This document shows, piece after piece, positions 12,715-23,897 of a DNA stretch of 64,000 nt. The stretch is from positions 44,726,296 to 44,790,295 of the forward strand of contig NC_133970.1 in the NCBI RefSeq assembly GCF_031877795.1, in the 5' to 3' direction. The notes under the pieces are model-generated. The model was not told the origin of the DNA. It worked only from the letters and a program-made list of their open reading frames with translations, and did no database searches. The stretch is from Strix aluco. Taxonomy: Eukaryota > Chordata > Aves > Strigiformes > Strigidae. A program made the translations under genes and the position numbers. Within the stretch, counting starts at the first letter, position 1, and each line of letters begins with the position of its first letter.

Positions 12715-13526
12715 TGAAGCGCTAAGGCTTGGACAACAGGCCCAAGCCAGAGTTGACCTATAGATGAATCCTGTATATTTTATAACTGATAACCATTGTG
12801 CTAGTGGGCACTGTACTAAGTTATAACAACCCACCTATGCGGATGTAAAAAGTGCTAAAGCATTGAAATACTGCAGCCTGAACAACAGGCCCCGAGACGA
12901 AGCTGCTAACTTAGCATGTAGTCATTAACAAAGTACGGAAGCTCACTAGGGAAAGATACAGCTTAGACAGAATGTAATCAGTAATGAGGATGAAAGGCTG
13001 AGAGAATGTATCCAACTTGCCTTTCTCAGCCTTGTTCAAGCCGAGACCTGGCCAGGCTTTGGGTGGAATCCAACAGGAGGATGAAACCAGAAACTTTCCG
13101 CTCAAAACAAAGGTGCCAGCTATTCTGGCTTGTCGATCTCTGGTATATAAGGCTGGGCCCGCTCACAGCGACTTTGGAAGCCTCACCTACGGGTGGACGC
13201 ACCGCGTAGGATTTCCCACTTGCCGGGACAGGCTCTCCAAATCCTCGCTGTAACCGGGGCTGCCCAGCGCCTGCGGGTCTGGATGATGGTAACGTATGCA
13301 AGTGGTGATGGATCTTTCTTAATCACTCTTCTCTCTCTCATGTAGTAATGATTTGATGCATTACCCTGTATTTTCCTGTTTGTTGCTTTAAGTGCACTAT
13401 TCTGCCTTTTCTTCCTGCATGTTTTCTGTATTACGCTGTTACGCTATTTGGTTATCACCAGTAAGATACGCCTGCTCTTTTCACTCTGGTGTCTGAGTTT
13501 AATTGGTATCCTTAATCAGCAAAACA
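12715..13526 (+). mobile_element. Solo LTR, family C, CCACC target duplication
   Basis: The LTR runs from TGAAGCGCTAAGG to CAGCAAAACA and is flanked by a perfect 5-bp repeat CCACC (12710-12714 and 13527-13531). TATATAA lies at 13144-13150. The block around GACGCACCGCGTAGGATTTC (13197-13216) is also found, diverged and on the minus strand, near 58840-58865, so a second family member is present there. The 5-bp duplication fits an ERVL-like or gamma-like insertion. Confidence 0.88.
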
Positions 13527-13531
13527 CCACC

Positions 13532-15659
13532 TCACCATAATACACACTTAAGCCAACCAAAAACCTCATAAGCCAAGACAAGCAACATGAATGAAAACAA
13601 GCAAGCTAGGTGTGTCTCCCTAGTGAGAATGCTACTAAAAAAAAAGTCACTGATAACCATCCTTTGCAGTCACTTTCTTTTGTATTGAGATGGAATTAAG
13701 CTTAGTGTTGTAAGCAGATTCCTCTACCAAAACCCATAAACTAACAAGCAGTTACTGTTCTAGATCTCAGACAAGACAACTCGTATTCACCTATTTGCAA
13801 AAACTTCCAGTTTATATAAATGGAAAATATAAAATATACTCCAAAGAAGTCATGTAGAAAGTTATATACATACTGAATCAAAGTATAAGGAATTCTTTTT
13901 TGTTTTGGTTTGGGGTTTTTTTTGTTTTTTTAAGAATTGAAGAGCAAACACAGAACAAACAAGCCAAGCGGACTGATTCAAGAGTAACTCTCAATCCCAA
14001 CCTTTCAAATGTCTCCCTTGCACTGGAAGTTATTCCAGCTGGAAACAACATCACAGGACACCTCAAAACAAAGCCTCTGGGTACTGCTGAAGCAATACTA
14101 TAAGTAATAAATAAAACAGACTATATGCAGCTACACTTCTTATTCCACTCACTGCACAGAAGTATCTTCTTCTAGGATGTGCGTGAAACTGAGTTACCAT
14201 CATTAAAAGAACTAAAATCCAGCTAACACACCTTGGTATAGAAATTAATGTATCAATGTAGCCAGGCCATTTGAACAATGGGTTTCCCACAAATGCATTG
14301 CTTTATTTCTTGAATTTCTAAGAGAAGAACATACATTCAAGAAACTAGGAAAATTCAACCCTTCTAGAATATTAACATCTCTGATATTTAAAAGGTTACA
14401 CTATGAAGTCCAGTAGCACATTTGATTTCATACTGATTTATCTATTACTTGCATGAGTTAAGGATTTTATCCCCAAACAGTAACATTACATTACATATTT
14501 TCTGACAAGAAGGGCACCTGTCTTTTCCAACTATTCATTTGGCAAGGAAACATGCTGGCTGACAGGATCAAATTTAACAAACTCCTGAACTCTCATTTCC
14601 TTGTAAAAACATGTTCCCCAGATAGTGTTTTAAGTATCAGCTGCCCTAAAGTCTCTGCTTCTCAGCAGGATAAACCACCAACAGACATGTGCAAGCAAGC
14701 ACATCAGACTGTTCTGAACTATCTGCTCAATTCTTCTCAGCCACTGGGGAGGTGATATTTACTAGAGCCCTGGTTTCCAAATAGCCCCAGGAAGAGGACT
14801 CCTGTCAGTTTTAATCCTGTAGTAATTTACAGGAACAGAGCTGGCAGGAGGAACTGTACAACAGTGTTAGTTATTAGCATGTAAATATACACAGTGTTAG
14901 CCACCTAGGTTCCCTACTAGCGTATTCAAAACTGCTACTGTTTCACTATTCTCTCTCTCACTATATAATAAAACCTAGTTCCCTAGAATACAGACTCTCC
15001 TAAGAAAGATTTAAGTATTTTTATAAATGTACTAAGCCAAGGTACACGATAAATTAATACTGAACAGAAAACTGGGCCAGGATTCACAGAAGTGAAGATT
15101 CCAAGTGCCCAAGCAGACACAGCTGAATGGGACTATTTTTAAAGTAGCAGCTGACCCAGCATTTTACAAGAACTTAGACCCCAAGCAAGTACCTAGAATT
15201 AGCCTTAAAAAAGCAAAGCCCTAGAATTGTCTTTCCTGAAATAATTGGCTTTAAGATATAACAAATTACAGACAATTCAAGTCTTTTAAAAAGTAAATAA
15301 TTCACACTGCAAAGTAAACAGATAATAGAGACTGCTTCTGACAATGCCCAAAATGAAACATCAAAATATATATTTTATGCCATTCATCAAACTGTTTAAA
15401 TAATTCTTTGCTTATGTGAAGAGCAAAGTAAGTGAAACAAGTGGAGTACCCATTCCCTATTAATCTTCTGCAGGCAATATGTGGTACAATTCTGTTGTAA
15501 ATCCTGCTTTCAGCTCCTCTGTAGCTCCATCTAGAAAAACTCATGACTTTAAAACTTCAAAGTTTATTCCAGGGGAAAGAACCATGGTATCTTCTCCTAT
15601 CTCTATTCATAGTTTTATAAGACCTTCTAAAACTGAAAGATTTATCAAGTTTCTCACCA
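13532..15659. other. Non-coding stretch, nothing recognised
   Basis: About 2.1 kb of AT-rich DNA with a short G/T-rich tract near 13900-13930. No exon, RNA gene or repeat was recognised. Confidence 0.5.
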
Positions 15660-16511
15660 ATAACATATTTAAGAAGAGGAACCCGGGAGGAGGAGGAGTT
15701 GGAGTTGTGAGGAAGATATCTATGTGAACACTGAGGTCAGTGGAAGAAAGGAGGAAGAAGGGGGAGAGGTGTGCCAGTGCACCTCCCCTGCAGCCCATAG
15801 TGAGATGGCAGGGCTGCCCCCCCTGCCACCCATGGAGGTCCACGGTGGAGCAGATGCCCATCTGCAGCCTGTGGAGGACCCCATGCCAGAGCAGGTGGCT
15901 GAGGCCAAAGAAGGCCAGGACTCTGTGGGAAGCCCCCACTGTTGTAGTTCAGCGTTGGGAGGATTGCAACACACGGGAGCGACCCATGCTGGAGCAGCTC
16001 TGGAAGGGCTGCAGCCTGTGGGAAGGACTCACATTGGAGAAAGTTCATAGAGGACTGTCTCCCGTGAGAGTGGAACCATGCTGGAGTAGGGAAAGAATAC
16101 AAGGATTTCTCCCCCCACCTTGAGGAAGAAGTGGCAGAACTGACTGCACCCCCACATTCCCTGCCCCCTGTGCTGCTGCGAGAGAGGAGGTAGAGAAATC
16201 AGGAGCAAAGCTGAGCCCTGGAAGAAGGGAGAGGTGGGGGGGAAGGTGTTTTTAAGATGTGGTAATGCTTCTCACTGTCCTACTCTGTCTGTTAAGTGGT
16301 GTTGTTAGTGTCTGAATTAAATTGATGTTCTTTTTCTTCCCCTATGGAGTCTGTCTTTTGCCTGTGACTGTAACGGGTGAGCCACCCCTCTCTGTCCTTA
16401 TCTCAATTCCTGAGCCTTTTTGCTTCATTTTCTCCTTTCCAGTCCTAAGGGGGAAGGGGCGAGTGAGTGGCTGCATGGTGCTCAGTTGCCCTCTGGGCTT
16501 AAACCACGACA
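15660..16511 (+). mobile_element. LTR, family D, lacking upstream U3
   Basis: The segment is closely related to the 3' three-quarters of the LTR at 25065-25875. It starts at the TATTTAAGAAGAGGAACC block, which is the core-promoter region in the full copy, and ends at AAACCACGACA (16511). The upstream U3 is absent. The overlapping frames of 108-127 codons on both strands lie wholly in LTR sequence and have no domain, so they are not called genes. Confidence 0.75.
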
Positions 16512-17595
16512 ACATCATTCCAAACCATCAAGCTTTGAGTTAATAAACCCCAATCCTTTCAAATTTATTCCCACTTCCACCAATTTCTCTTGGTCTTTGA
16601 TGGTACTAGTGACCACAATCTCTCTCAAGTCCATAGGACTTGTTTGTGTACCAACCAACACAAATGTAACTTGCATCAGTCAACCCATTTTGCTAATCCA
16701 GTTATAAGGGCTCACACAAGCAAGACGGCACAACCCTTAAAGGCTGTCAAACTGAGTACAACTTTGACGGAAATACCGTTGGATTACAGCTCTGATTTCA
16801 AGCGTGTGTGTGGCAGGTGCACCCGCCCAATGAAAACAGGGCTTCTTGGCTGCTGAAGTGTGGCAGCTCCTGATTACCTGTAACTGAATAGTTGCAGAAG
16901 GCTAGTTAATTGAGTTAAAATAAATTTTTAATTTTCAGTGGTTGGTTGTTTGAGAGCCTCTGTAACAGTGTGGTAACATGATTATGTTCAAGTACTAAAG
17001 CTGAGTTCTTCAGCAATATTAAGTAATCCTGAAATATCTGGTTATGCAAAATACATTTCTGATTTTTTTTTTCCACATCTTGTGCATATTATGACAAACA
17101 ATTCCATAATAATTAACAATCTCATTTAAGCCAAACTGAATGTGTATTTTTCCACTTCTGATTTCATTTCCTCAATACATACTAAAGAGGAAATCTACCA
17201 TTTCTCCACCCAGACAAATAATCGCTTTTTGCTTACCAATGATATTAGCACTCTAGGTGATAAATACAGGACAACATTCCGTTATTTTCACTCTGAGCAT
17301 CAACCCATCCATTACTAGCTCAGATAGCTCAAAGACTGTAAGATTCATATACAAGTTTGTACAGAGGCTGTGAATGCTAAAAATAATTGTCCAGGAGAAC
17401 CCTATGTTCCAAGCAACTTCTGCCTGCCTCACCAACACCAGCCCCATCTCATCATCTCCTAGTCATCAACTCTTTCTCCCTCTTCCGTTGCTCTTTGGCA
17501 TTTTCCTCCCCAGAATACAATCACCTCAGGCCTTCCACATACGAGTGAGCATTCCTGATCACACTTGCCTCTGTAGGATTTTTTGGATGCACTAT
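16512..17595. other. Non-coding DNA across the left arm/spacer boundary
   Basis: No gene or mobile element was recognised. The inverted-repeat match ends at 16765. The sequence beyond begins GACGGAAATACCG and has no counterpart at the right boundary. No LTR edge or target duplication sits at this junction. Confidence 0.6.
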
Positions 17596-17941
17596 TGTGG
17601 TGGTTTAGTCCCTGCCGGGGTCTGAGACCACACGGCCTCTGCCCCTCCCCCACAAAGGGAGTGAAATACAAAGCCCCAGGGCTGAGATAAGGAGAGGTTT
17701 AATACAGCAGTGCAACAGCAACACAACAAACAACAACAGTAACAGTAACAGTAATAACAATGAACAGAGCAAGGTATGTACCGATACAGCAGTGACAGGA
17801 CCAGCTGCACAAACGCACACGCTCACTGATTTTCCTGCACTTGGGCGCCCGGACATGACATCAGCATGGTACTGAATAACCCGGCTAGAGCTTCCCCCCA
17901 CTGCTGGGGAAACTTAACCCTATCCTGGCTAAACCAGGACA
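17596..17941 (-). mobile_element. 3' LTR of ERVL provirus 1
   Basis: 346 bp running TGTGGTGGTTTAG to AACCAGGACA on the plus strand. It matches the LTR at 23555-23897 throughout with scattered differences, a sign of an old insertion. Just inside, at 17942-17960, the minus strand reads GGAATAAAGGGGTGGATTA, a polypurine tract that primes plus-strand DNA in retroviruses. Confidence 0.9.
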
Positions 17942-18037
17942 TAATCCACCCCTTTATTCCATACCATGTGCGTCACATCCAGCTGCCACTTAGCAATTAG
18001 CATTAACAAAGAAAAATTAACAAAAGCACAGTATAAC

Positions 18038-18318
18038 TCATGGTGTGTTTTCCCCCACAATCAAGTCCCCTTGTGGTACGCATCGGACCTCTCCATCCTT
18101 CTGCATCACCCACCAGGTGCACCCAGGTCCTTGAGCAAAGACAATGCCGTGGATGGGTTTGCCTTTGCCCGGCGCAGGACTAACCCAGACCATTTTTCCC
18201 AGCAGGTCCCTCATGCGCACCACAGGGACATTATCCCCGTCTAAAACACATGGAAGTTTTGACTGAGCCGGGCCAGCTCGATTGGCAGATCCTCTTCACT
18301 AACCAAGTGGCCTTTGTC
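18038..18318 (-). pseudogene. Provirus 1 integrase C-terminal end, severed
   Basis: This is the last part of pol, cut off from the rest by the LTR at 18325-18696. The frame 18038-18223 contains VWVSPAPGKGKPIHGIVFAQ and a Trp-Trp motif, and aligns with the C-terminal end of the pol frame of the second provirus (60589 onward). The bases up to 18318 resume the coding sequence interrupted at the insertion, but a small frame change follows, so the join is not open even ignoring the insert. Confidence 0.85.
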
Positions 18319-18324
18319 AGATGT

Positions 18325-18696
18325 TGTGGAATGGCTGGAAAACAATGGACAAACCAGACCAAGGGGCCTCACTGTAACAACAGGCTGCAGCTGTGTTCAA
18401 GGACATAAGCAAGGCCGAGATAGATTGAGAAACTACATTCCTGGGCAAAAGATAAAGAAGTTGGACTGTCAAAAACAGGATGCCTACCTAGTAGGAGAGC
18501 AGCGCGTGGACACCACAAAAGGACCAATCATAGAGGGCAGAAGGACGCGTGAACAAGTAGCTTTAGCCTATTAGCAATAAGATAGCGGCGCGTGAAGCTT
18601 GTGATACTGTATAAATTGCTGTGTAACCTTTAATAAAGTGGCATCAACTTGATCACATTGGTCGTATAAGTTGTGTCCAGGACTTCGGCGTAAGCA
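18325..18696 (+). mobile_element. Solo ERVK-type LTR nested in integrase
   Basis: 372 bp from TGTGGAATGG to GGCGTAAGCA, flanked by a perfect 6-bp duplication AGATGT (18319-18324 and 18697-18702). TATAAA is at 18610-18615 and AATAAA at 18632-18637. The GCGCGTG motifs and TATA/AATAAA spacing resemble the solo LTR at 31250-31650, which also has a 6-bp duplication. It interrupts the integrase of provirus 1, so it inserted later and in the opposite orientation. Confidence 0.92.
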
Positions 18697-19994
18697 AGAT
18701 GTGTGTCCCAGTGTTTGAAGGTTCCACCCCCCATTGCTCTCAAGGTAGTTTTTAACAGTCCATTGTAGCGCTCGATCTTCCCGGAGGCTGGTGCGTGGTA
18801 GGGGATGTGGTAGACCCACTCGATGCCGTGTTCTTCTGCCCAGGCATCTATGAGGTTGTTTCGGAAGTGAGTCCCATTGTCCGACTCAATCCTCTCTGGG
18901 GTGCCGTGTCGCCACAGGACTTGCTCTTCAAGGCCCAGGATGGTGTTCCGGGCGGTGGCGTGGGACACTGGATAAGTTTCGAGCCACCCAGTGGTTGCTT
19001 CCACCATTGTGAGCACGTGGCGCTTGCCTCGGCGGGTCTGTGGCAGTGTGATGTAGTCGATCTGCCAGGCCTCTCCATATTTATATTTCATCCATCGATC
19101 TCCATTCCGCTGGGACTTCACCCGTTTGGCTTGTTTGATTGCAGCACACGTCTCACATCCGTGGATGATCTCTGCGATGGTGTCAATGGTGAGGTCCACC
19201 CCTCGATCTCGAGCCCACCTGTATGTTGCATCTCTGCCTTGGCGGCCCGAGGTCTCATGGGCCCACCGGGCTATGAACAGTTCACCTTTACGCTGCCAGT
19301 CCAAGTCCACCTGAGCCACCTCGATCTTAGCAGCCTGGTCCACCTGCTGGTTGTGTTGATGTTCATCAGTGGCTCGACTCTTGGGTATATGGGCGTCCAC
19401 ATGGCGCACCTTCACAACGAGGTTCTCCACCCGGGCTGCAATATCCTGCCATACTTCAGCGGCCCAGATGGGTCTGCCCTTGCGTTGCCAGTTGTTCTGT
19501 TTCCATTGGTGCAACCACATCCACAGGGCACTTGCCACCACCCACGAGTCAGCGTACAGACAGAGCCTCGGCCACTTTTCTCGCTCAGCAATCTCCAAAG
19601 CCAGTTGGGTGGCTTTCACCTCTGCGAACTGGCTCGATTCACCTTGTCCCTCAACAGCTTCAGTGGTTTCTCGTGTGGGATGCCACACTGCAGCCTTCCA
19701 TCGTCAATGTTTTCCCACAATGCGGCAAGACCCATCAGTGAACAGGGCATATTGTTTTTCTTCCTCTGGCAGCTCGTTATATGGTGGGGCCTCCTCAGCA
19801 CGTTTCACCTCTTGTTCTGGTGACATCCCAGCATCTTTGCTCTCTGGCCAGTTCATGATCACTTCCACTAATCCTGGGGGGTCAAGGTTCCCTATTCGAG
19901 CCCGTTGTGTTATCAACGCAACCCATTTACTCCACGTGGCATCTGTTGCATGATGTGTGGAGGGAGCCTTTCCTTTGAACATCCATCCCAGCAC
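18697..19994 (-). pseudogene. Provirus 1 RNase H and integrase core
   Basis: This is the pol segment downstream of RT. The frame 19704-19994 begins the RNase H domain (YALFTDGSC) and stops at a TGA. The same frame then reopens at 19688 and runs into the LTR insert. It contains the rest of RNase H (ESSQFAEVKATQLALE, HVDAHIPKS) and the integrase: an HHCC-like zinc part (HETSG...CETCA), then a D,D,E core with WQIDY, ERIESDNGTHF and SGKIERYNGLLK. The core lost about one residue after DYI relative to the second provirus. Native function would be removal of the RNA strand and insertion of viral DNA. It cannot be made whole here. Confidence 0.9.
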
Positions 19995-21054
19995 CGGCAG
20001 TCGGGGTGCCAGGAGGAGCTGTCTCAGTGCCGACCACTTCTGAGGCAGCTCGAATTCCTTCGTACGCTGCCAGTATCTCCTTCTCAGTCAGGGTATAGTT
20101 AGCTTCAGAGCCTTTGTATCCCCGGCTCCAAAAGCCTAGAGGTCGGCCTCGGGATTCCCCATCTGCTCTCTGCCAAAGGCTCCAGGAAGGGCCATTCTCC
20201 CCGGCCGCGGTGTAGAGCACATTCTTAATCTCCTGCCCTGTCCGGACTGGCCCGAGGGCCACTGCCTGGGTAATCTCCTGCTTAATTTGTTCAAAGGCTT
20301 GTTGCTGCTCAGGGCCCCATTTAAAATCGTTCTTCTTGCGGGTCACGTGGTAGAGAGGGCTCACAATCAGGCTGTAGTTTGGGATGTGCATCCTCCAGAA
20401 CCCCACAGCGCCCAGGAAGGACTGAGTCTCCTTTTTAGCGGTTGGTGGGGCCATGGCTGTTATCTTGTTTATCACCTCCATTGGGATGTGGCGACGCCCA
20501 TCTTGCCATTTTATTCCTAGGAACTGAATGTCCCTTCCAGGCCCCTTAACTTTCTGTTGCTTGATGGCAAAACCAGCCTTCAGGAGGATTTCAATTATCT
20601 TCTTTCCTTTCTCAAAGACTTCCTCAGCTGTGTCCCCCCATACAATGATATCATCAATGAACTGCAGGTGTTCTGGAGCCCCACCTTTCTCCAGTGCAGT
20701 ATGGACCAGTCTATGGCAAATGCTGGAGCTGTGTTTCCACCCCCAGGGCAATCGATTCCAGGTGTACTGGATACCCCTCCAAGTGAATGCAAACTGTGGC
20801 CTGCACTCTGGTGCTATTGGGATGGAGAAGAACGCATTAGCGATGTCAGTCGTGGCGTACCACTTGGCTGCCTTCGACTCCAGCTCATACTGGAGCTCTA
20901 GCATGTCCGGCACCGCAGCACTCATCGCTGGCGTAACTTCATTCAGGCCACGGTAGTCCACGGTCAGTCTCCATTCGCCGTTAGGTTTTCTCACTGGCCA
21001 TATAGGGCTGTTGAAAGGTGAGTGAGTCTTGCTGATCACCTTCTGGCTTTCTAG
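19995..21054 (-). pseudogene. Provirus 1 reverse transcriptase
   Basis: The frame 19927-21039 encodes most of an ERVL-class reverse transcriptase. Visible motifs in order are SPIWPVRKPNGEWRLTVDYR, TTDIANAFFSIPI, the catalytic FIDDIIVWG box (Phe where many have Tyr), FLGIKWQDG, and RPLGFWSRGYKG near the connection region. A TGA at 21055-21057 separates it from the protease in the same frame. A frameshift near 20020 ruins the end, after which RNase H continues in another frame. Confidence 0.9.
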
Positions 21055-21588
21055 TCAACGGATCAGCTGATGGATGGGGACCAGGGAATCTCGGTTAGTG
21101 CGGTACTGCCGCCGGTGCACCTTCTTGGTGGCAATTGGCACTCGCTGCTCTTCAACCTTAAGCAACCCCACCACCGAGGGGTCCTCTGAGAGGCCGGGTA
21201 AGGTGGACAATTGCTCCACCTCCTCCAGGGCAGCTATACCAAAGGCCCACCGGTACCCTTTGGGGTCTTTAAAGTACCCTCTCCTGAGGTAGTCTATACC
21301 TAGGATGCACGGGGCACCTGGGCCAGTCACAATGGGGTGCTTATGCCAGTCCTTCCCAGTTAAGCTTACTTCAGCTTCTAATAGGGTCAGCTGTTGGGAC
21401 CCCCCTGTCACTCCGGAGATGCAGATGGGTTCGACCCCACTGTGGCTTGATGGCATCAGGGTGCACTGTGCGCCAGTGTCTACCAAGGCCTTATATTCTT
21501 GTGGGTCTGATGTGCCAGGCCATCGGATCCACACCTTCCAGTAAATCCGATTATCCCTTTCCTCCACCTGGCTGGAGGCAGGGCCCCT
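21055..21588 (-). pseudogene. Provirus 1 aspartic protease
   Basis: The frame 21055-21567 contains the retroviral protease active-site motif YKALVDTGAQCTLMPS and a C-terminal GAPCILGIDYLRRG block, the usual second conserved segment. It is in the same frame as gag, separated only by a TAG at 21589-21591, so gag-pro-pol expression by stop-codon readthrough is the likely ancestral scheme. The downstream TGA at 21055 is a decay mutation. Confidence 0.88.
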
Positions 21589-23223
21589 CTAATCCTGCTC
21601 ACCATCACTCACTTGATCTAAGAGTGACTCCTGCAGGAATGACTTCCTGGTCCCCTCAAGAGGGTCAAGCATACTGTTGGCCATTCTATTCTGTCTGGGG
21701 GATTTCTGACTAGACACTGGAGCTGCGTCTCTCTTGGAAGACTCCCCTTTCATGGTGGTCTTCCCTTTCAGCTGCTGTACTCGTGCAGCTAGGGCGGAAG
21801 TGGGCTGTCCATGCCACCTTCTCATGTTCTCCCCATTGTCGCGGAGGAAGAACCACAGGGTGCCCCGTGGTGTGTACCTTCTACCGCCCTTCTCTTGGGT
21901 GGGGAAACGCCTGCTTCTAATGGCTGAGACATCGGCCCGTGCAGGTGGAATGTAGGACATGTCCTCTTCCACTTTCTGGAGCCTCTGAGACAGTTCCTCT
22001 ACAGCTGAAACCAAAGCATGTTGGGAGGAAGGGAGATTTCCCTCATATTGCCAGAGCTGGCCAATCACTTCGTCCACTGTCTGAGTGTCTCGCCACCAGG
22101 ACGCTACTGCTAATGCTTTGGAATGTGCCTCTGGTCCACTTTGCAGGAACTTCTGCCACATCAGCTGTGTGCAAGGGGCCTGATCTGGATCCATTGGTGA
22201 CTGCTCATCATTCAGATCACCATAAACCATGTCAAACACAGCCAATTCCCTGAGGTTCTGAATGCCTTTCTCCATGTCGGTCCACTTGCCTAACCGACAT
22301 AGAGCATCATCCTTGTAGGGGTACCTCTCCCTCACAGCGAGCAGGAGTCACCTCCAAAGGCTGAGGGTTTGAGCCTGTTTCCCTATTGCCTTGTCAATAC
22401 CAGCCTGCTTGGCTAAAGGTCCCAGCTGCTTGGCCTCTCTCCCCTCCAATTCCAAACCAGCAGCTCCACTATCCCAGTATCGGAGCAGCCAGGTGCAAAT
22501 TTGCTCACCTGGAAGGCGGCCGAAATCCTTCCGCATATCTCGCAACTCACTCAGGGATAGAGATCGGATGGTTACCTCCGGCTCTTCCTCCTGCTCTCGT
22601 GATGGGCCTGGTTCATCACCACCCTGTACACTGCGAGGGGATTTTTTGGTATATTTCGTTTTCCGTATCGGGGCGACTGATATTGGTACTGCTTGTCCCT
22701 GTGGCTCAGCTGCTGTGCTGGTGGAGGCGACTGGTACTGGTACTGCCTGTCCCCCTGGCCCAGCTGCTGTACCAGTAGGTTCACTTTCAGATCCTGCAGC
22801 CCTTTCTCCCCCTTGAGGGAAGTGAACAGTGTTAAGGGCGATGCGGTAAGCATGGGCAAGGCCCCAGCACATCGCAGCAAGTTGCATCTCCCGGGGTTTG
22901 TCAGATTGGCAGCACACCTTTTCCAAACACTCCACCAGTTTATCAGGACTCTGCACTTGTTCGGGAGTGAAATCCCAGAACGTTGGGGGTGACCACTGAC
23001 TCAGGTACTTGCCCATCTTCTCCCACATACCTAGCCATTTATAACTATCTGCCCTCGGGGCAGGTTTCCGGGTGGTGCTGTTGTTGGAGAAGTACCGCAT
23101 GGCCCAAAACAAGATCTGGCAGACATTCAGAAAGCACAGAGCCGCAAGCACACTGGCCTGGGTGCTCCAGGGATAGCTGAAACTCTCAAAAACCGAGAGG
23201 ATCTCTTCCCCTGGCTCACCCAC
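21589..23223 (-). pseudogene. Provirus 1 gag, one internal nonsense codon
   Basis: Two frames in the same phase (22348-23223, 291 codons, and 21589-22335, 248 codons) are separated by a TGA at 22348-22350. Together they form one gag of about 540 codons. The N-terminal part has a hydrophobic stretch around residues 22-48. A Pro/Val/Ala-rich linker with two QAVP repeats follows, then an acidic segment. The C-terminal half has a coiled-coil-like EELSQRLQKVEEDM and an RGTLWFFLRDNGE block. No CCHC zinc knuckle is visible. It ends in a TAG followed by in-frame pol. Confidence 0.85.
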
Positions 23224-23531
23224 AGAGGGGGTGAGACCCCTAACAAAAGCCCAGGCAGCAAACAGCTACCGGTTCACCCCTACAAGCAGCGAAACGAGGC
23301 CATTATAAGCAGACAGTAACCAGTACAGCAGAACAAGACCCTTGACACATTTTCCACTGACAACAAACACCAGTACTAGGAGCACACAGTGGAGATGAGG
23401 ATTAATCCAGCCCCACCACACAAGCAAATTGCCCAGCATTCCAAACGCTCCTTATCAAACAAGAGAAATAAGAACAGAAAAAATTGTACCTAACACACCT
23501 TCTCCTTTTGTCCTTATCTCAGCCCTCTCGT

Positions 23532-23549
23532 GCCCCACCTTGGGTGCTA
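23532..23549 (-). other. Primer-binding site, tRNA-Lys-like, degenerate
   Basis: On the minus strand it reads TAGCACCCAAGGTGGGGC, five bases inside the 5' LTR. It differs at three of 18 positions from the tRNA-Lys1,2 primer-binding site that is present intact in the second provirus. Confidence 0.75.
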
Positions 23550-23554
23550 AAAGT

Positions 23555-23897
23555 TGTGGTGGTTTAGGCCTTGCTGGGGTCTGAGACCACGCGGCCGCTG
23601 CCCCTCCCCCACAAAGGGAGTGAAATACAAAGCCCCGGGGCTGAGATAAGGAGAGGTTTAATACAACAGAGCAACAGCAACACAACAAACAACAATAACA
23701 GTAACAGTAATAACAATAAACAGAGCAAGGTATGTACCGACACAGCAGTGAGAGGAACGGCTGCACAAACCCACGCAATCACTGATTCTCCCACGCTTGG
23801 GCACCAGGAGGTCACGTCAGCATGGTATTGAATAACCCGGCTAGAGCTTCCCCCCACTGCTGGGGAAACTTAACCCTATCCTAGCTAAACCAGGACA
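23555..23897 (-). mobile_element. 5' LTR of ERVL provirus 1
   Basis: 343 bp from TGTGGTGGTTTAG to AACCAGGACA on the plus strand. It carries a run of ACA/GTAACA-type short repeats (23688-23716) that is also present in the partner LTR. Confidence 0.9.

Larger units (their letters stand above)
1..16765 (+). repeat. Left arm of a giant inverted repeat
   Basis: This arm is the reverse complement of 36377-53141, and every matched position pair sums to 53142, so there is no net indel along 16.8 kb. Tracts checked by eye agree exactly: a 20-A run at 11361 with 20 T at 41762, an 11-G run near 1270, and a 14-T run near 7473. The match stops at 16765/16766, where the arm reads AACTTT and then diverges. 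The outer end is not seen because the repeat is still matching at base 1. No host exon was recognised in the arm. Confidence 0.97.
17596..23897 (-). mobile_element. ERVL-class provirus 1 (6.3 kb, decayed)
   Basis: A two-LTR provirus lies on the minus strand: 5' LTR 23555-23897, primer-binding site 23532-23549, gag, pol with protease, RT, RNase H and integrase, polypurine tract and 3' LTR 17596-17941. The RT/RNase H junction has the residues typical of class III (ERVL) pol, such as FLGIKWQDG and GFWRMHIP. There is no env between integrase and 3' LTR, as expected for the class. The flanks ACTAT and GCTAT differ by one base. Nonsense codons, a frameshift and an inserted solo LTR (18325-18696) show that it is dead. 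Confidence 0.92.

Noticed and set aside
15724-16123. Overlapping 108-127-codon frames on both strands
   Set aside because: They are in LTR sequence shared with a family copy that does not keep the same frames open.
18795-19953. 342- and 194-codon plus-strand frames
   Set aside because: They are antisense to the integrase/RNase H of provirus 1 and have no domain of their own.
23688-23716. Trinucleotide/short tandem repeat as an independent microsatellite
   Set aside because: It is part of the LTR and is also present in the partner LTR at 17735-17760.
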